NCBI GenBank assembly: GCA_021323675.1
Contig: JAJPKP010000033.1
Span: forward strand, 1-51,139
DNA from: Pseudomonadota bacterium
Lineage (GTDB): Bacteria > Desulfobacterota > Binatia > Binatales > Binataceae
DNA length: 51,139 nucleotides
Direction: 5' to 3'
Positions 27,413 through 35,480 of the stretch are shown in pieces (positions within the stretch are counted from its first letter, which is position 1; every line of letters starts with the position of its first letter). The notes beneath the pieces are model-generated. The model saw only the letters and a list, made by a program, of their open reading frames with translations, made no database searches and was not told where the DNA came from. Made by a program: the position numbers and the translations under genes.

Positions 27413-27434
27413 GATTCGGTTCGATTCCAAGCTC

Positions 27435-27470
27435 AAACGCGCCGCCGGTCTCATAACCGGCGGCGCGTTT
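27435..27470. terminator. Bidirectional terminator between mlaA and lipA
   Basis: Two perfect 15-base inverted arms (AAACGCGCCGCCGGT and its complement) enclose a 6-base loop. The plus side ends GTTTCATTTT and the minus side GTTTGAGC, so it should end transcription mainly on the plus strand. It lies 22 bases after mlaA and 54 bases beyond the end of the convergent lipA gene. The symmetry is exact. Confidence 0.85.
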
Positions 27471-27524
27471 CATTTTCGGGATGGCGTCGGAGTCGGTCGA
27501 GGCAACACGCGCAGCTTCAGCACG

Positions 27525-28388
27525 CTACGCCACGTGCTCCCACGCATGGTAGGAGCTGCGCACCAGCGGTGCCGATTCGACGTGTCTGAAACCCATCGCC
27601 TGGCCTTCGCGTTTGAGCTCGGCGAATTCTTCCGGAGTGACATAGCGCTCGACCGGCAGATGGTCCCTTGATGGGCGCAGATATTGCCCGAGCGTCAGAA
27701 TATCGCATTCAATCGCGCGCAGATCGCGCATCACCTCGAGCAGCTCCGCGCGCTCCTCTCCAAGCCCCAGCATCACGCCCGTCTTGGTCAGCACCTCGCG
27801 GCCAATCGCGCGAGCATGCTCCTTGGCATGCCGCAGCACTTCGAGCGATCGCGGATATTGCCCGCCCGGACGCGCTTTGCGATACAGGCTCGGCACCGTC
27901 TCCACGTTGTGGTTATAGATATCGATTGGGGACTCAACTACCGCATCGACGCTTGCCGCCGATCCCTGGAAGTCGGGCACCAGCACTTCGACTCGAGCCT
28001 CCGGCGATGCGCTCTTGATCGCGCGGGCGGTGGCCGCGAAATGCCCCGCGCCTCCATCCGGCAAATCGTCGCGATCGACCGAGGTTACCACCACGTGCCT
28101 GAGCCCGAGCTCGGCCACGGCCCGCGCAATCCTGCGCGGCTCATCCGGATCGAGCGGACGGACCTTGCCGTGCGCAACCGCGCAGTAGGGGCAATTGCGC
28201 GTGCATACGTCGCCCATCAGCATGAAGGTGGCCGTGCGATGGGAGAAGCATTCGCCGATATTCGGACAGCACGCTTCCTGGCACACCGTGTGGAGCTTCA
28301 ACTCGCTCAGGATCGATCGCGTGCGGAAGTATTCCGGCGATACCGGCGCTCGAACCTTGATCCAGTCAGGATGCCTTCGCTCGGCCAT
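27525..28388 (-). CDS. lipA: Lipoyl synthase
   Basis: This 287-residue radical-SAM enzyme inserts two sulfurs into protein-bound octanoyl groups. The auxiliary cluster cysteines lie in CQEACCPNIGEC (Cx4Cx5C), the radical-SAM cluster in CTRNCPYC (CxxxCxxC), and the C-terminal RSSYHA serine motif ligates the auxiliary cluster. All key residues are present. It is the last gene of the pdh-lpd-lipB-lipA cluster, 9 bases after lipB, and its products modify the E2 subunit encoded upstream. Confidence 0.97.
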   Translation of the reverse strand: MAERRHPDWIKVRAPVSPEYFRTRSILSELKLHTVCQEACCPNIGECFSHRTATFMLMGDVCTRNCPYCAVAHGKVRPLDPDEPRRIARAVAELGLRHVVVTSVDRDDLPDGGAGHFAATARAIKSASPEARVEVLVPDFQGSAASVDAVVESPIDIYNHNVETVPSLYRKARPGGQYPRSLEVLRHAKEHARAIGREVLTKTGVMLGLGEERAELLEVMRDLRAIECDILTLGQYLRPSRDHLPVERYVTPEEFAELKREGQAMGFRHVESAPLVRSSYHAWEHVA

Positions 28389-28397
28389 GATTCATCT

Positions 28398-29117
28398 TCA
28401 CGATTGGCCTGAAGCTTCCGCGATTGCGGTCTCCCGGTCAATCAACCGCCACAAATCTCCGTGCGGGACGCGGACCGTGCCGGAGTAACCGAACACGTCC
28501 CGAAAATTCTCGCCAAGGCGCTTCGAAAAATCCGCGACGCTCACGTCGCTTCGTCCAAGCCGCGCGATCGACGTCATCTCGCATCCCGCAATTCCGCACG
28601 GAACGATCGAATCGAAGTACGAAAGGTCGGTCGAGACGTTGAGCGCAAGCCCGTGATACGTGACCCAGCGCCGAATGCCCACGCCGATCGACGCAATCTT
28701 GCGCCGACCCACCCACACCCCCGTCAGCTTCTCGCGCCGCCCGGCGGCGATATCAAAATGCGCGAGCGCGTCGATCATCGCCTGTTCGAGGCCGCGCAGG
28801 TAGCGGCCCACGTCGCGCGCCGCTCCCTCCAGCTTCAGGATCGGGTAGCCAACGAGCTGCCCCGGTCCGTGATAGGTCACCTGTCCGCCGCGCGACACCC
28901 GAACCACCGGCACTCCCGGACGCGCCGCCACAATAAACCTCTCATCGGCGCCGCGCCCCAGGGTGTAAACGTGTGGATGCTCGAGCAGGAGCATCGTGTC
29001 GCCGATCCGATCGCTGGTGCGCGCGGCAACCAGCGCCTGCTGCAGCGCATGCGCGCGCTCATACTCGACGAGTCCCAGTTCGGCGATTGCAAGCTGCCGG
29101 CGCATCGACTCCGCCAA
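28398..29117 (-). CDS. lipB: Octanoyl-[ACP]:protein octanoyltransferase
   Basis: This 239-residue enzyme moves octanoate from acyl carrier protein to the lipoyl domain of target proteins. Visible features are HPHVYTLGRGA, RGGQVTYHGPGQLVGYPI, the lysine in GRRKIASIGV and the catalytic cysteine in PCGIAGCEMTS. It follows lpdA by 4 bases and precedes lipA by 9, so lipoate synthesis is co-transcribed with the enzyme complex that needs it. Confidence 0.96.
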   Translation of the reverse strand: MAESMRRQLAIAELGLVEYERAHALQQALVAARTSDRIGDTMLLLEHPHVYTLGRGADERFIVAARPGVPVVRVSRGGQVTYHGPGQLVGYPILKLEGAARDVGRYLRGLEQAMIDALAHFDIAAGRREKLTGVWVGRRKIASIGVGIRRWVTYHGLALNVSTDLSYFDSIVPCGIAGCEMTSIARLGRSDVSVADFSKRLGENFRDVFGYSGTVRVPHGDLWRLIDRETAIAEASGQS

Positions 29118-29121
29118 CCTC

Positions 29122-30534
29122 TCAGTAGTTGATCGCTTCGCCTTCCGCCGCCAAAGCCGCTTCCATGATCGCTTCCGACATCGTGGGATGCGGATGGACG
29201 GTGCGGCCCAGCTCCGCCGTAGTGGTCTCCAGCGTCTTGCCCAGCACCACTTCCGAGATCAGGTCGGTCGCATGGTTGCCGATAATCTGGCATCCGATGA
29301 CCTCGCTGTACTCCTTCGAGACCACCAGCTTCACAAAGCCGTCGGGATGGCCGATTGCGACGGCCTTGCCGATTGCGCGGAACGGAATCTTTCCGATTTT
29401 CACGTCGATTCCGCGCGATCGCGCCTCGGCTTCGCTGAGTCCCACCGTCGCAACTTCCGGCTCGCAGTAGATGCATCCCGCGATCGAAAGCAGGTCGAAT
29501 CCAGGCTCACGCACTCCCGCCATGATCTCGACCGCGGCGATGCCTTCTGCCGACGCCTTGTGCGCGAGCAGGGGAGGGCGAATCACGTCGCCGATCGCGT
29601 AGATGCTGGGGCAGGTGGTGCGGAACGAATCGTCCACTTTCACAAAGCCTCCGCGTTCGAGCTCGACCCCGGCCGCTTCCAGCCCGAGCTCCGAGCTGAG
29701 CGGCGCGCGGCCGACCGCGACCAGCACCGCTTCCGCTTCGACGGTCTTCTCCGTTCCGGCCGCATCCACCGTCACCGCCCACGTTCCGTCGTGGCGCGCC
29801 ATCGATTTGTAGCCATGCCCGAGCATCACCGTCACACCGCGCTTGACGAATGCACGGCGCAATTCCTCCGCGACCTCCGCGTCGAACCCGGGCAGCATCT
29901 GCTTTTCAAGTTCGATAATCGTGACCTTCGCGCCGAAGGCCTGGTAGAAATAGCCGAATTCAAGCCCGATCGCGCCGGCGCCGATGATCGCGACACTGGC
30001 TGGCAGGGTGTCATGGACGAGCGCCTCCTTGCTCGTCATCACGCCGTCTCCCAGCCGCATCCCGGGGAAAAGCTTTTCGCTGGAGCCCGATGCGACCAGA
30101 ATTCGCTCGGCTTCGAGCGCCTGTGCGGCCGGAGCCGGCTTGCCTTCCACTGCCTGCAACGCGACCGTGTTGGGACCCGCGACCGCGGCGTTGGCTTCGT
30201 ACAGGTCGATGTTGTTCTTCTTCAGGAGAAAGCGGACGCCGCGCGAAAGCTTGTCCGCCGTGGCGCGCGACCGCGCGATCACCTTCTGAAAATCGAAGCG
30301 AACCTCGCCCACCTCGATTCCGTGCTCCTTCGCCGCTCCCCGCACCGTCTCCATCGTCTCGGCGGAATTGAGCAGCGCCTTCGACGGGATACATCCCCAG
30401 TTCAGGCACACGCCGCCGGGACGATCGCGCTCGACTACCGCGACTTTCATCTTGAGCTGGCTTGCGCGAATCGCGGCGACGTATCCGCCAGGGCCGGAAC
30501 CAATCACCACCAGGTCGTAACGCGAGTTTGCCAA
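29122..30534 (-). CDS. lpdA: Dihydrolipoyl dehydrogenase (E3)
   Basis: This 470-residue FAD enzyme reoxidises the lipoyl groups of the E2 subunit with NAD. It has the FAD motif VVIGSGPGGYVAAIRA, the redox-active disulfide GGVCLNWGCIPSKALL, a second dinucleotide fold VAIIGAGAIGLEFGY, and the catalytic HPHPTMSEA near the C-terminus. A GTG at 30579 opens the frame earlier, but the TTG at 30534 has an AAGGA ribosome site and begins at the conserved ANSRYDLVVIG. It lies 69 bases after the E2 gene. Confidence 0.95.
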   Translation of the reverse strand: MANSRYDLVVIGSGPGGYVAAIRASQLKMKVAVVERDRPGGVCLNWGCIPSKALLNSAETMETVRGAAKEHGIEVGEVRFDFQKVIARSRATADKLSRGVRFLLKKNNIDLYEANAAVAGPNTVALQAVEGKPAPAAQALEAERILVASGSSEKLFPGMRLGDGVMTSKEALVHDTLPASVAIIGAGAIGLEFGYFYQAFGAKVTIIELEKQMLPGFDAEVAEELRRAFVKRGVTVMLGHGYKSMARHDGTWAVTVDAAGTEKTVEAEAVLVAVGRAPLSSELGLEAAGVELERGGFVKVDDSFRTTCPSIYAIGDVIRPPLLAHKASAEGIAAVEIMAGVREPGFDLLSIAGCIYCEPEVATVGLSEAEARSRGIDVKIGKIPFRAIGKAVAIGHPDGFVKLVVSKEYSEVIGCQIIGNHATDLISEVVLGKTLETTTAELGRTVHPHPTMSEAIMEAALAAEGEAINY

Positions 30535-30603
30535 GGTTGGATCCTTTCGGGGCGCGCACGGCCCGCGCGCGCTCGCCACTCCATCATTCCATCGCGAAAC
30601 GGT

Positions 30604-31986
30604 TCAGAGTAGCAGGCTGGCCGGGTTTTCGAGAAAGCGCTTGAACTCCTGCAGGAAGCGCCCCGCAACCACGCCGTCGATAATCCGATGATCGCACGAC
30701 AGCGTCGCCATCATCGTCTTGCCCACCGCGAGCACGCCGTTGCGGACCACCGGCCGGTCCTTGATTGCGCTTGCCGCCAGGATTGCGGCCTGCGGCGGCA
30801 CTATCACCGCCGCGAAATGCTCGATGCCCAGCATGCCCATGTTGGAGATCGTGAAGGTCGCGCCCGAAAGCTCGTCCGACGTGAAACCGCCGCGCCCCGC
30901 CTTCGCGACCAGGCGATGCGCTATCTGCGCGATCTCGATCAGCGAAAGCTGCTCGCATTGCCGGATAACCGGCACCACCAGCCCGTCCTCGACCGCCACC
31001 GCGACGCCGATATTGATGTTCGGATGGATCGTGATGCCGTCGTTCTCGAAGCTGGCGTTGATGCGCGGATAGCGGCCAAGCGCCAGCGCCACCGCCTTCA
31101 CGATGATGTCGTTGTAGGTGACGTCCTCTTCGACCAGCTCGGCCTCGGACAGCGAAGTCTTGAGCTTCACCGCCTCGGCCATATCGATCTCGACGGTCAC
31201 ATAGAAGTGCGGAATCTCCCGCTTCGACGTCGCCATCCGGTTCGCGATCGTCTTGCGCATCTTCGACAGCTCTTCGTGCGAGCCCGGCGCTCCCTCGCGC
31301 GGCGACACGATGCGCCGGAAGCGGAAGAGCTGCTGCTCCCTGAGAAAGTTGTCCACGTCGCGCTTGGTGATCCGCCCTTCAGGGCCCGTGCCATGAACCG
31401 ATTCGAGATCGATTCCCGCCTCTTCGGCGGCGCGGCGCGCCAGCGGCGAGGCTTTGAACTTGTGGCCGTCCGCGGAGACTTCGACCGGAGCGGATGCGAC
31501 CGCGGAGACCCGCGGCGGCATCGGAATCGCCGTCGGCGCCGCCGATCGCCGCGAACTCATCGCGGGATGAATCTGCTCGCCGCTCTCGGCGCTGAGATCG
31601 GCCGACGGTGGCGGCGGGGCGGGCGCCTTTGGAGCCTCCGGCTTCGCCTTCGGGCGTATCGGAATAGGCTCGGACTTGCGCTCGGCGGCTTTTGGCTTTG
31701 GCTCCTGGGTGGCAGCCTCCGCCTGCGCAGCCGGCTTGCCGGTCTCGCCCCCCGCCCGCATCATCGCGATCACCGCGCCGACCGGGGCGCTTTCGCCTTC
31801 CTTGAGCTTGATTTGGTCCAGGACGCCGTCGTCAAAGGATTCGAGGACCATGTCGGCCTTGTCGGTTTCAACTTCCGCGATCGGCTCGCCGCGATGGATA
31901 GTATCGCCGGGATGCTTGAGCCAGCGAATGATCTTGCCCTCTTCCATCGTGTCGGAGAGCTTCGGCATCAGAATTTCGTTGCTCAT
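30604..31986 (-). CDS. pdhC: Dihydrolipoamide acetyltransferase (E2) of pyruvate dehydrogenase
   Basis: This 460-residue protein has one lipoyl domain (about residues 1-78, with ETDKADMVLES carrying the lipoyl lysine), a Pro/Ala/Lys-rich linker, a peripheral subunit-binding domain (SPLARRAAEEAGIDLESVHGTG, GRITKRDVDNF) and the acetyltransferase domain ending CDHRIIDGVVAGRF with the catalytic HxxxDG. One lipoyl domain is the low end of the range for this family. It forms the core of the complex with the neighbouring E1 and E3 gene products. Confidence 0.95.
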   Translation of the reverse strand: MSNEILMPKLSDTMEEGKIIRWLKHPGDTIHRGEPIAEVETDKADMVLESFDDGVLDQIKLKEGESAPVGAVIAMMRAGGETGKPAAQAEAATQEPKPKAAERKSEPIPIRPKAKPEAPKAPAPPPPSADLSAESGEQIHPAMSSRRSAAPTAIPMPPRVSAVASAPVEVSADGHKFKASPLARRAAEEAGIDLESVHGTGPEGRITKRDVDNFLREQQLFRFRRIVSPREGAPGSHEELSKMRKTIANRMATSKREIPHFYVTVEIDMAEAVKLKTSLSEAELVEEDVTYNDIIVKAVALALGRYPRINASFENDGITIHPNINIGVAVAVEDGLVVPVIRQCEQLSLIEIAQIAHRLVAKAGRGGFTSDELSGATFTISNMGMLGIEHFAAVIVPPQAAILAASAIKDRPVVRNGVLAVGKTMMATLSCDHRIIDGVVAGRFLQEFKRFLENPASLLL

Positions 31987-32028
31987 GGCCAGGCTCTTTT
32001 GTTTCTGCCGCGCCGTCGGCGTTCGGGG

Positions 32029-33003
32029 TTACATCATTTGTTCCGCGACTTTGACGATATCGCCCGCGCTCGGGAGCACCGCGTGTTCCAGCTTCGCATT
32101 GTACGGCATCGGAGTATCCAGCGAAGCGACCCGCTCCACGGGAGCATCCAGGTCGTCGAACGCGGCCTCGTAGATGCGCGAGGCGATTTCCGCCCCCGCG
32201 CCTCCGGTGCGCCATCCCTCGTACGCCACGATGGCCTTGCCGGTCTTTTTGATCGAGGCGACGACGGTTTGAATATCGAGCGGATTGAGCGTCCGCAGAT
32301 CGATCACCTCGGCGTCGATCCCCGCATTCTCCAGCGCCTCCGCCGCCGACAGCGCGTCGTACACGCACTTCGAGTACGCCACGATGGTTACATCCTTGCC
32401 CTCTCGGAGCACCGCCGCCTGCCCGAACGGCACCAGGAAGTCGTTGTCTTCGGGAACTTCGCCTTTGACGCCGTAGAGCGATTCATGCTCGAGGAAGATG
32501 ACGGGATCGGTCTGGCGAATCGCGGTCTTGAGCAGTCCCTTCGCATCGGCGGGCGTGGCCGGAATCACAACCCGAAGCCCCGGACAGTGCAGAAAATACG
32601 CTTCCAGGCTCTGGCTGTGCTGCGCGCCGAGCTGATGGCCTCCGCCCTGCGGCGCACGGATCACGATCGGAACCGTCGCCTTGCCGCCGAACATGTAGTG
32701 AATCTTGGCGGCATGGTTGACGATCTGATCCATCGCGAGCAGGCCGAAGTTGATCGTCATCAGCTCGACCACCGGCTTGAGCCCGCCCATCGCCGCTCCG
32801 ACTCCCGCGCCTACGATCGTCAACTCGGAAATCGGCGTGTCGCGCACCCGCTTCTCGCCGTATACCGCCAGCAGGCCGTCGGTCACCTTGAACGCTCCGC
32901 CAAAGTAGCCGACTTCCTCGCCCATGATGAACACGCGTTCGTCGCGGTCGAGTTCCTCGCGCAACGCGGCATTCAACGCCTCGCGATAGCTGATTCTTGC
33001 CAT
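32029..33003 (-). CDS. pdhB: Pyruvate dehydrogenase E1 beta subunit
   Basis: This 324-residue protein begins ARISYREALNAALREELDRDERVFIMGEEVG and contains the conserved VRDTPISE, GGLKPVVELMTINFG, RAPQGGGHQLGAQHSQSLE and AYEGWRTGGAGAEIA stretches of E1 beta. The open frame extends 48 codons upstream into pdhA, but the ATG at 33003 is the family start. With E1 alpha it decarboxylates pyruvate using thiamine diphosphate. The gene follows pdhA by 13 bases. Confidence 0.96.
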   Translation of the reverse strand: MARISYREALNAALREELDRDERVFIMGEEVGYFGGAFKVTDGLLAVYGEKRVRDTPISELTIVGAGVGAAMGGLKPVVELMTINFGLLAMDQIVNHAAKIHYMFGGKATVPIVIRAPQGGGHQLGAQHSQSLEAYFLHCPGLRVVIPATPADAKGLLKTAIRQTDPVIFLEHESLYGVKGEVPEDNDFLVPFGQAAVLREGKDVTIVAYSKCVYDALSAAEALENAGIDAEVIDLRTLNPLDIQTVVASIKKTGKAIVAYEGWRTGGAGAEIASRIYEAAFDDLDAPVERVASLDTPMPYNAKLEHAVLPSAGDIVKVAEQMM

Positions 33004-33016
33004 AGCAGGATACTCG

Positions 33017-34024
33017 TCAGGAGCCGGCGTAAACGCCCTTGCCCAGTTCCTCGACCGAGGGCTCGGGGCTCTCGTCGGCGAATTTGACCGCGTCGTCGAT
33101 TTGCCGGGCGACCTCGGCTTCAATTTCGCCAAGCCGTCCCTCGGCAACGTGGCGCTCGACCGTCAGCTTGCGGCGCAGATTCTTGATCGGATCGCGTTCC
33201 TGCCAAATCCGCTCTTCGCGCTTGGAGCGATACTCGACCGGATCGGACATCGAATGCCCGCGAAAGCGGTAGGTGACCGCCTCGATCAGCGAAGGGCCGT
33301 CGCCCTCGCGCGCCCGCGCCACCGCTTCCATCGTCGCGCCGTAAACCTCGAGCACGTCCATCCCGTCCACGCGCACGCCCGGCATCTTGTAGGGCTGCGC
33401 GAAGCGATACAGCTCTTCCTGGCAGATCGCGTTCTGCACCAGCGTGCCCATCCCGTAAAAATTGTTCTCGCAGACGAACACCACCGGCAGCTTCCACAGC
33501 GATGCCATGTTGAGCGACTCGTGGAACGCACCCTGCGGCAGCGCTCCGTCGCCAAAGAAGCAGCACACCACCTCGGGACCCTCGTTGTATTGCACCGAAA
33601 GCCCGAGTCCGGTCGCGATCGGAAGCCCGCCGCCCACGATCGCGTAGCCGCCCATGAAGCGCAGATCCTGGTCGAACAGATGCATCGAGCCGCCGCGCCC
33701 CTTCGAGATGCCGGTGACCTTGCCGAACAACTCCGCCATCACCACCTTCGGATCGGCGCCCTTGGCGAGACAGTGTCCGTGTTCACGGTAAGTTGAGACG
33801 ACGTAGTCCTTGTCGTAGAGCGCGTAAATCGCGCCGACCGCCACCGCCTCTTCTCCGGCATACAGATGGCAGAAGCCGGTGATCTTGCCGCGCGCGTACA
33901 TTTCCGCGGTCTTTTCCTCGAACTGCCTGATCAGGACCATCCGCCGGTAGAGCTCGAGGAGTTGCGCTTCGTGGAGGGTGAGCAGCGCGCGCTGCGCCGT
34001 GTGCTTGTCGCGTTCCAGCGCCAT
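33017..34024 (-). CDS. pdhA: Pyruvate dehydrogenase E1 alpha subunit
   Basis: This 335-residue protein has YARGKITGFCHLYAGEEAVAVG, STYREHGHCLAKG, GGSMHLF and the thiamine-diphosphate motif GDGALPQGAFHESLNMA ending in CENN, all typical of the two-subunit E1 alpha. RGHSMSDP near residue 260 is the phospho-loop region of the family. It is the first gene of the run to lipA. The 130 bases upstream are AT-rich and probably hold the promoter, but no hexamer pair is clear. Confidence 0.96.
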   Translation of the reverse strand: MALERDKHTAQRALLTLHEAQLLELYRRMVLIRQFEEKTAEMYARGKITGFCHLYAGEEAVAVGAIYALYDKDYVVSTYREHGHCLAKGADPKVVMAELFGKVTGISKGRGGSMHLFDQDLRFMGGYAIVGGGLPIATGLGLSVQYNEGPEVVCCFFGDGALPQGAFHESLNMASLWKLPVVFVCENNFYGMGTLVQNAICQEELYRFAQPYKMPGVRVDGMDVLEVYGATMEAVARAREGDGPSLIEAVTYRFRGHSMSDPVEYRSKREERIWQERDPIKNLRRKLTVERHVAEGRLGEIEAEVARQIDDAVKFADESPEPSVEELGKGVYAGS

Positions 34025-34154
34025 AAAATAACACCTTGGATCCCAAGCTAGACGAATAATCGCTGTTGCGCAAGAAAGTGGCGGTCAACATTCATGCAGT
34101 TATCGTCAAGTTGTATGAAGTTTGTAACGCGGCGGGGGCCGCGCGCACCCCGTT

Positions 34155-34781
34155 TCAGACCAGCTTGAGCTGCGCCGCCGCCGCGACCGGCGAAAAAGAA
34201 CGGCGATGAATCGGCGAAGGACCCAGTTGCTCCAGGATTTGAAGGTGATCCGCCGTGCAGCAGCCCTTGTGCCGCGCGAATCCATAGCCCGGGTACTGGC
34301 GATCATAAGAAGCCATGATGCGATCGCGAGTCACCTTGGCGACGATCGACGCGGCCGCGATGCAGAAGCTCTTGCGATCTCCCCCCACGATGTGAGTCTG
34401 CGGCAGCGCAAGCCCCGGAATCTTGCGTCCGTCCACCAGCACGTGCCCGGGCGTGCGCCCCAGCGCCGCCAGCGCCCGCTCGCTCGCCTTCATGGTCGCC
34501 CAGTAGATGTTGAGCCGGTCGATCTCCTCGACCTCCGCAATCCCGACTCCGATCGCGAGCGCGCGGTCGCGAATCAGATCGTGAACCTCGTCGCGCTTGT
34601 CCGGCGCCACCTGCTTGGAGTCGTGCACGCCCTTGATGTAGGTCTCGGGCGCGAAGATGACCGCGGCCGCCACCACCGGCCCCGCCATCGGCCCCACCCC
34701 GGCTTCATCGACCCCCGCGACTTCCTCGATTCCCGTCCGCCAAAGTTTGCGCTCGTAGCGCAGATCCGGATGCCGGCTCAT
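34155..34781 (-). CDS. rnhB: Ribonuclease HII
   Basis: This 208-residue enzyme cuts the RNA strand of RNA-DNA hybrids and single ribonucleotides in DNA. It has the acidic motif VAGVDEAGVGPMAGPVVAAAVI, HDSKQVAPDKRDEV, VDGRKIPGL, DRKSFCIAAASIVAKVTRDR and YPGYGFARHKGCCTADH. The open frame extends a long way upstream, but the ATG at 34781 is the family start and avoids overlap with the next gene, which ends 20 bases earlier on the same strand. Confidence 0.95.
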   Translation of the reverse strand: MSRHPDLRYERKLWRTGIEEVAGVDEAGVGPMAGPVVAAAVIFAPETYIKGVHDSKQVAPDKRDEVHDLIRDRALAIGVGIAEVEEIDRLNIYWATMKASERALAALGRTPGHVLVDGRKIPGLALPQTHIVGGDRKSFCIAAASIVAKVTRDRIMASYDRQYPGYGFARHKGCCTADHLQILEQLGPSPIHRRSFSPVAAAAQLKLV

Positions 34782-34801
34782 CGCTCGCCCGATGCCTCCC
34801 C

Positions 34802-35341
34802 CTATGCAAGCCGCTTGAGCCGGGCCTTGCGCACCGTCTCCGCAACTTCGTTCGGCCGCGCGATATGGTTCATCCGGATCATGAAGTCCGTGCTCGCCGC
34901 CGATGCGATCGTAACGTCGCCCAGCCCCAGCATCCGCTGAAACAGCCGCTGCGAAACCTCCACCGACCGGATATCCGCAAGCTCCATCTCGCGCCGGCTG
35001 ACGGCAAGCAGGCCGCGGCGCTCGATGATGCGATCGGAGGTGACGCTCCAGCCGGTCGCGCGATTGCCGAGAAGCCCGCCCGCGATTATCAGGATTCCCG
35101 CGCCGATTATTCCAAATGCGATTCGCCAGAGGTCGTGCTGGACATAAAGCGTGCGCGCGCCGATGCCGATCACGAAAACGCCGAGAATAAATACGTTCGC
35201 GCAATTCCAGAGCGAAGGCCTGATCTTCAGCAGCGCGTACTCGCGCACCGCCGCCGGACGCGGCGCGAACAGCCGCGCACCGCATCGCGAACAAAACGCC
35301 GCGCCCTGCGCCGCTTCAAAACCGCACTGCGAACATCGCAT
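34802..35341 (-). CDS. Zinc-ribbon and bacterial PH domain membrane protein
   Basis: This 179-residue protein starts with a zinc ribbon (CSQCGFEAAQGAAFCSRCG, two CxxC pairs), then two membrane helices (NVFILGVFVIGIGARTLYV, IIGAGILIIAGGLLG), then a PH-like domain (WSVTSDRIIERRGLLAVSRREMELADIRSVEVSQRLFQRMLGLGDVTI). This is the architecture of YdbS/YdbT-type bPH2 proteins, whose function is not established. The gene lies just upstream of rnhB on the same strand. Confidence 0.82.
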   Translation of the reverse strand: MRCSQCGFEAAQGAAFCSRCGARLFAPRPAAVREYALLKIRPSLWNCANVFILGVFVIGIGARTLYVQHDLWRIAFGIIGAGILIIAGGLLGNRATGWSVTSDRIIERRGLLAVSRREMELADIRSVEVSQRLFQRMLGLGDVTIASAASTDFMIRMNHIARPNEVAETVRKARLKRLA

Positions 35342-35480
35342 CGCGCCGCCCTGCCGCCTCTCCGCTCATCTTCACCTCGCGATTATTGGAAGGACGATAG
35401 CGACGGTCAAACCGTAAGGACAATTTCTGTCCACCGTGCCAGCCTTCGCCGCGCGCCGCGAAAGGCCGGCCGATCTCCGC

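Noticed and set aside
27418..27428. GGTTCGATTCC, which looks like a tRNA T-loop
   Set aside because: The flanking T stem has a mismatch, and no acceptor, D or anticodon arm can be drawn; the sequence is just past the mlaA stop.
28996..30612. 538-codon plus-strand open frame opposite lpdA
   Set aside because: Shadow of lpdA, whose cofactor and disulfide motifs are intact.
30688..33087. 799-codon plus-strand open frame across the pyruvate dehydrogenase genes
   Set aside because: A shadow of pdhC and pdhB, which have complete motifs; the translation is Arg/His/Asp-rich with no family likeness.
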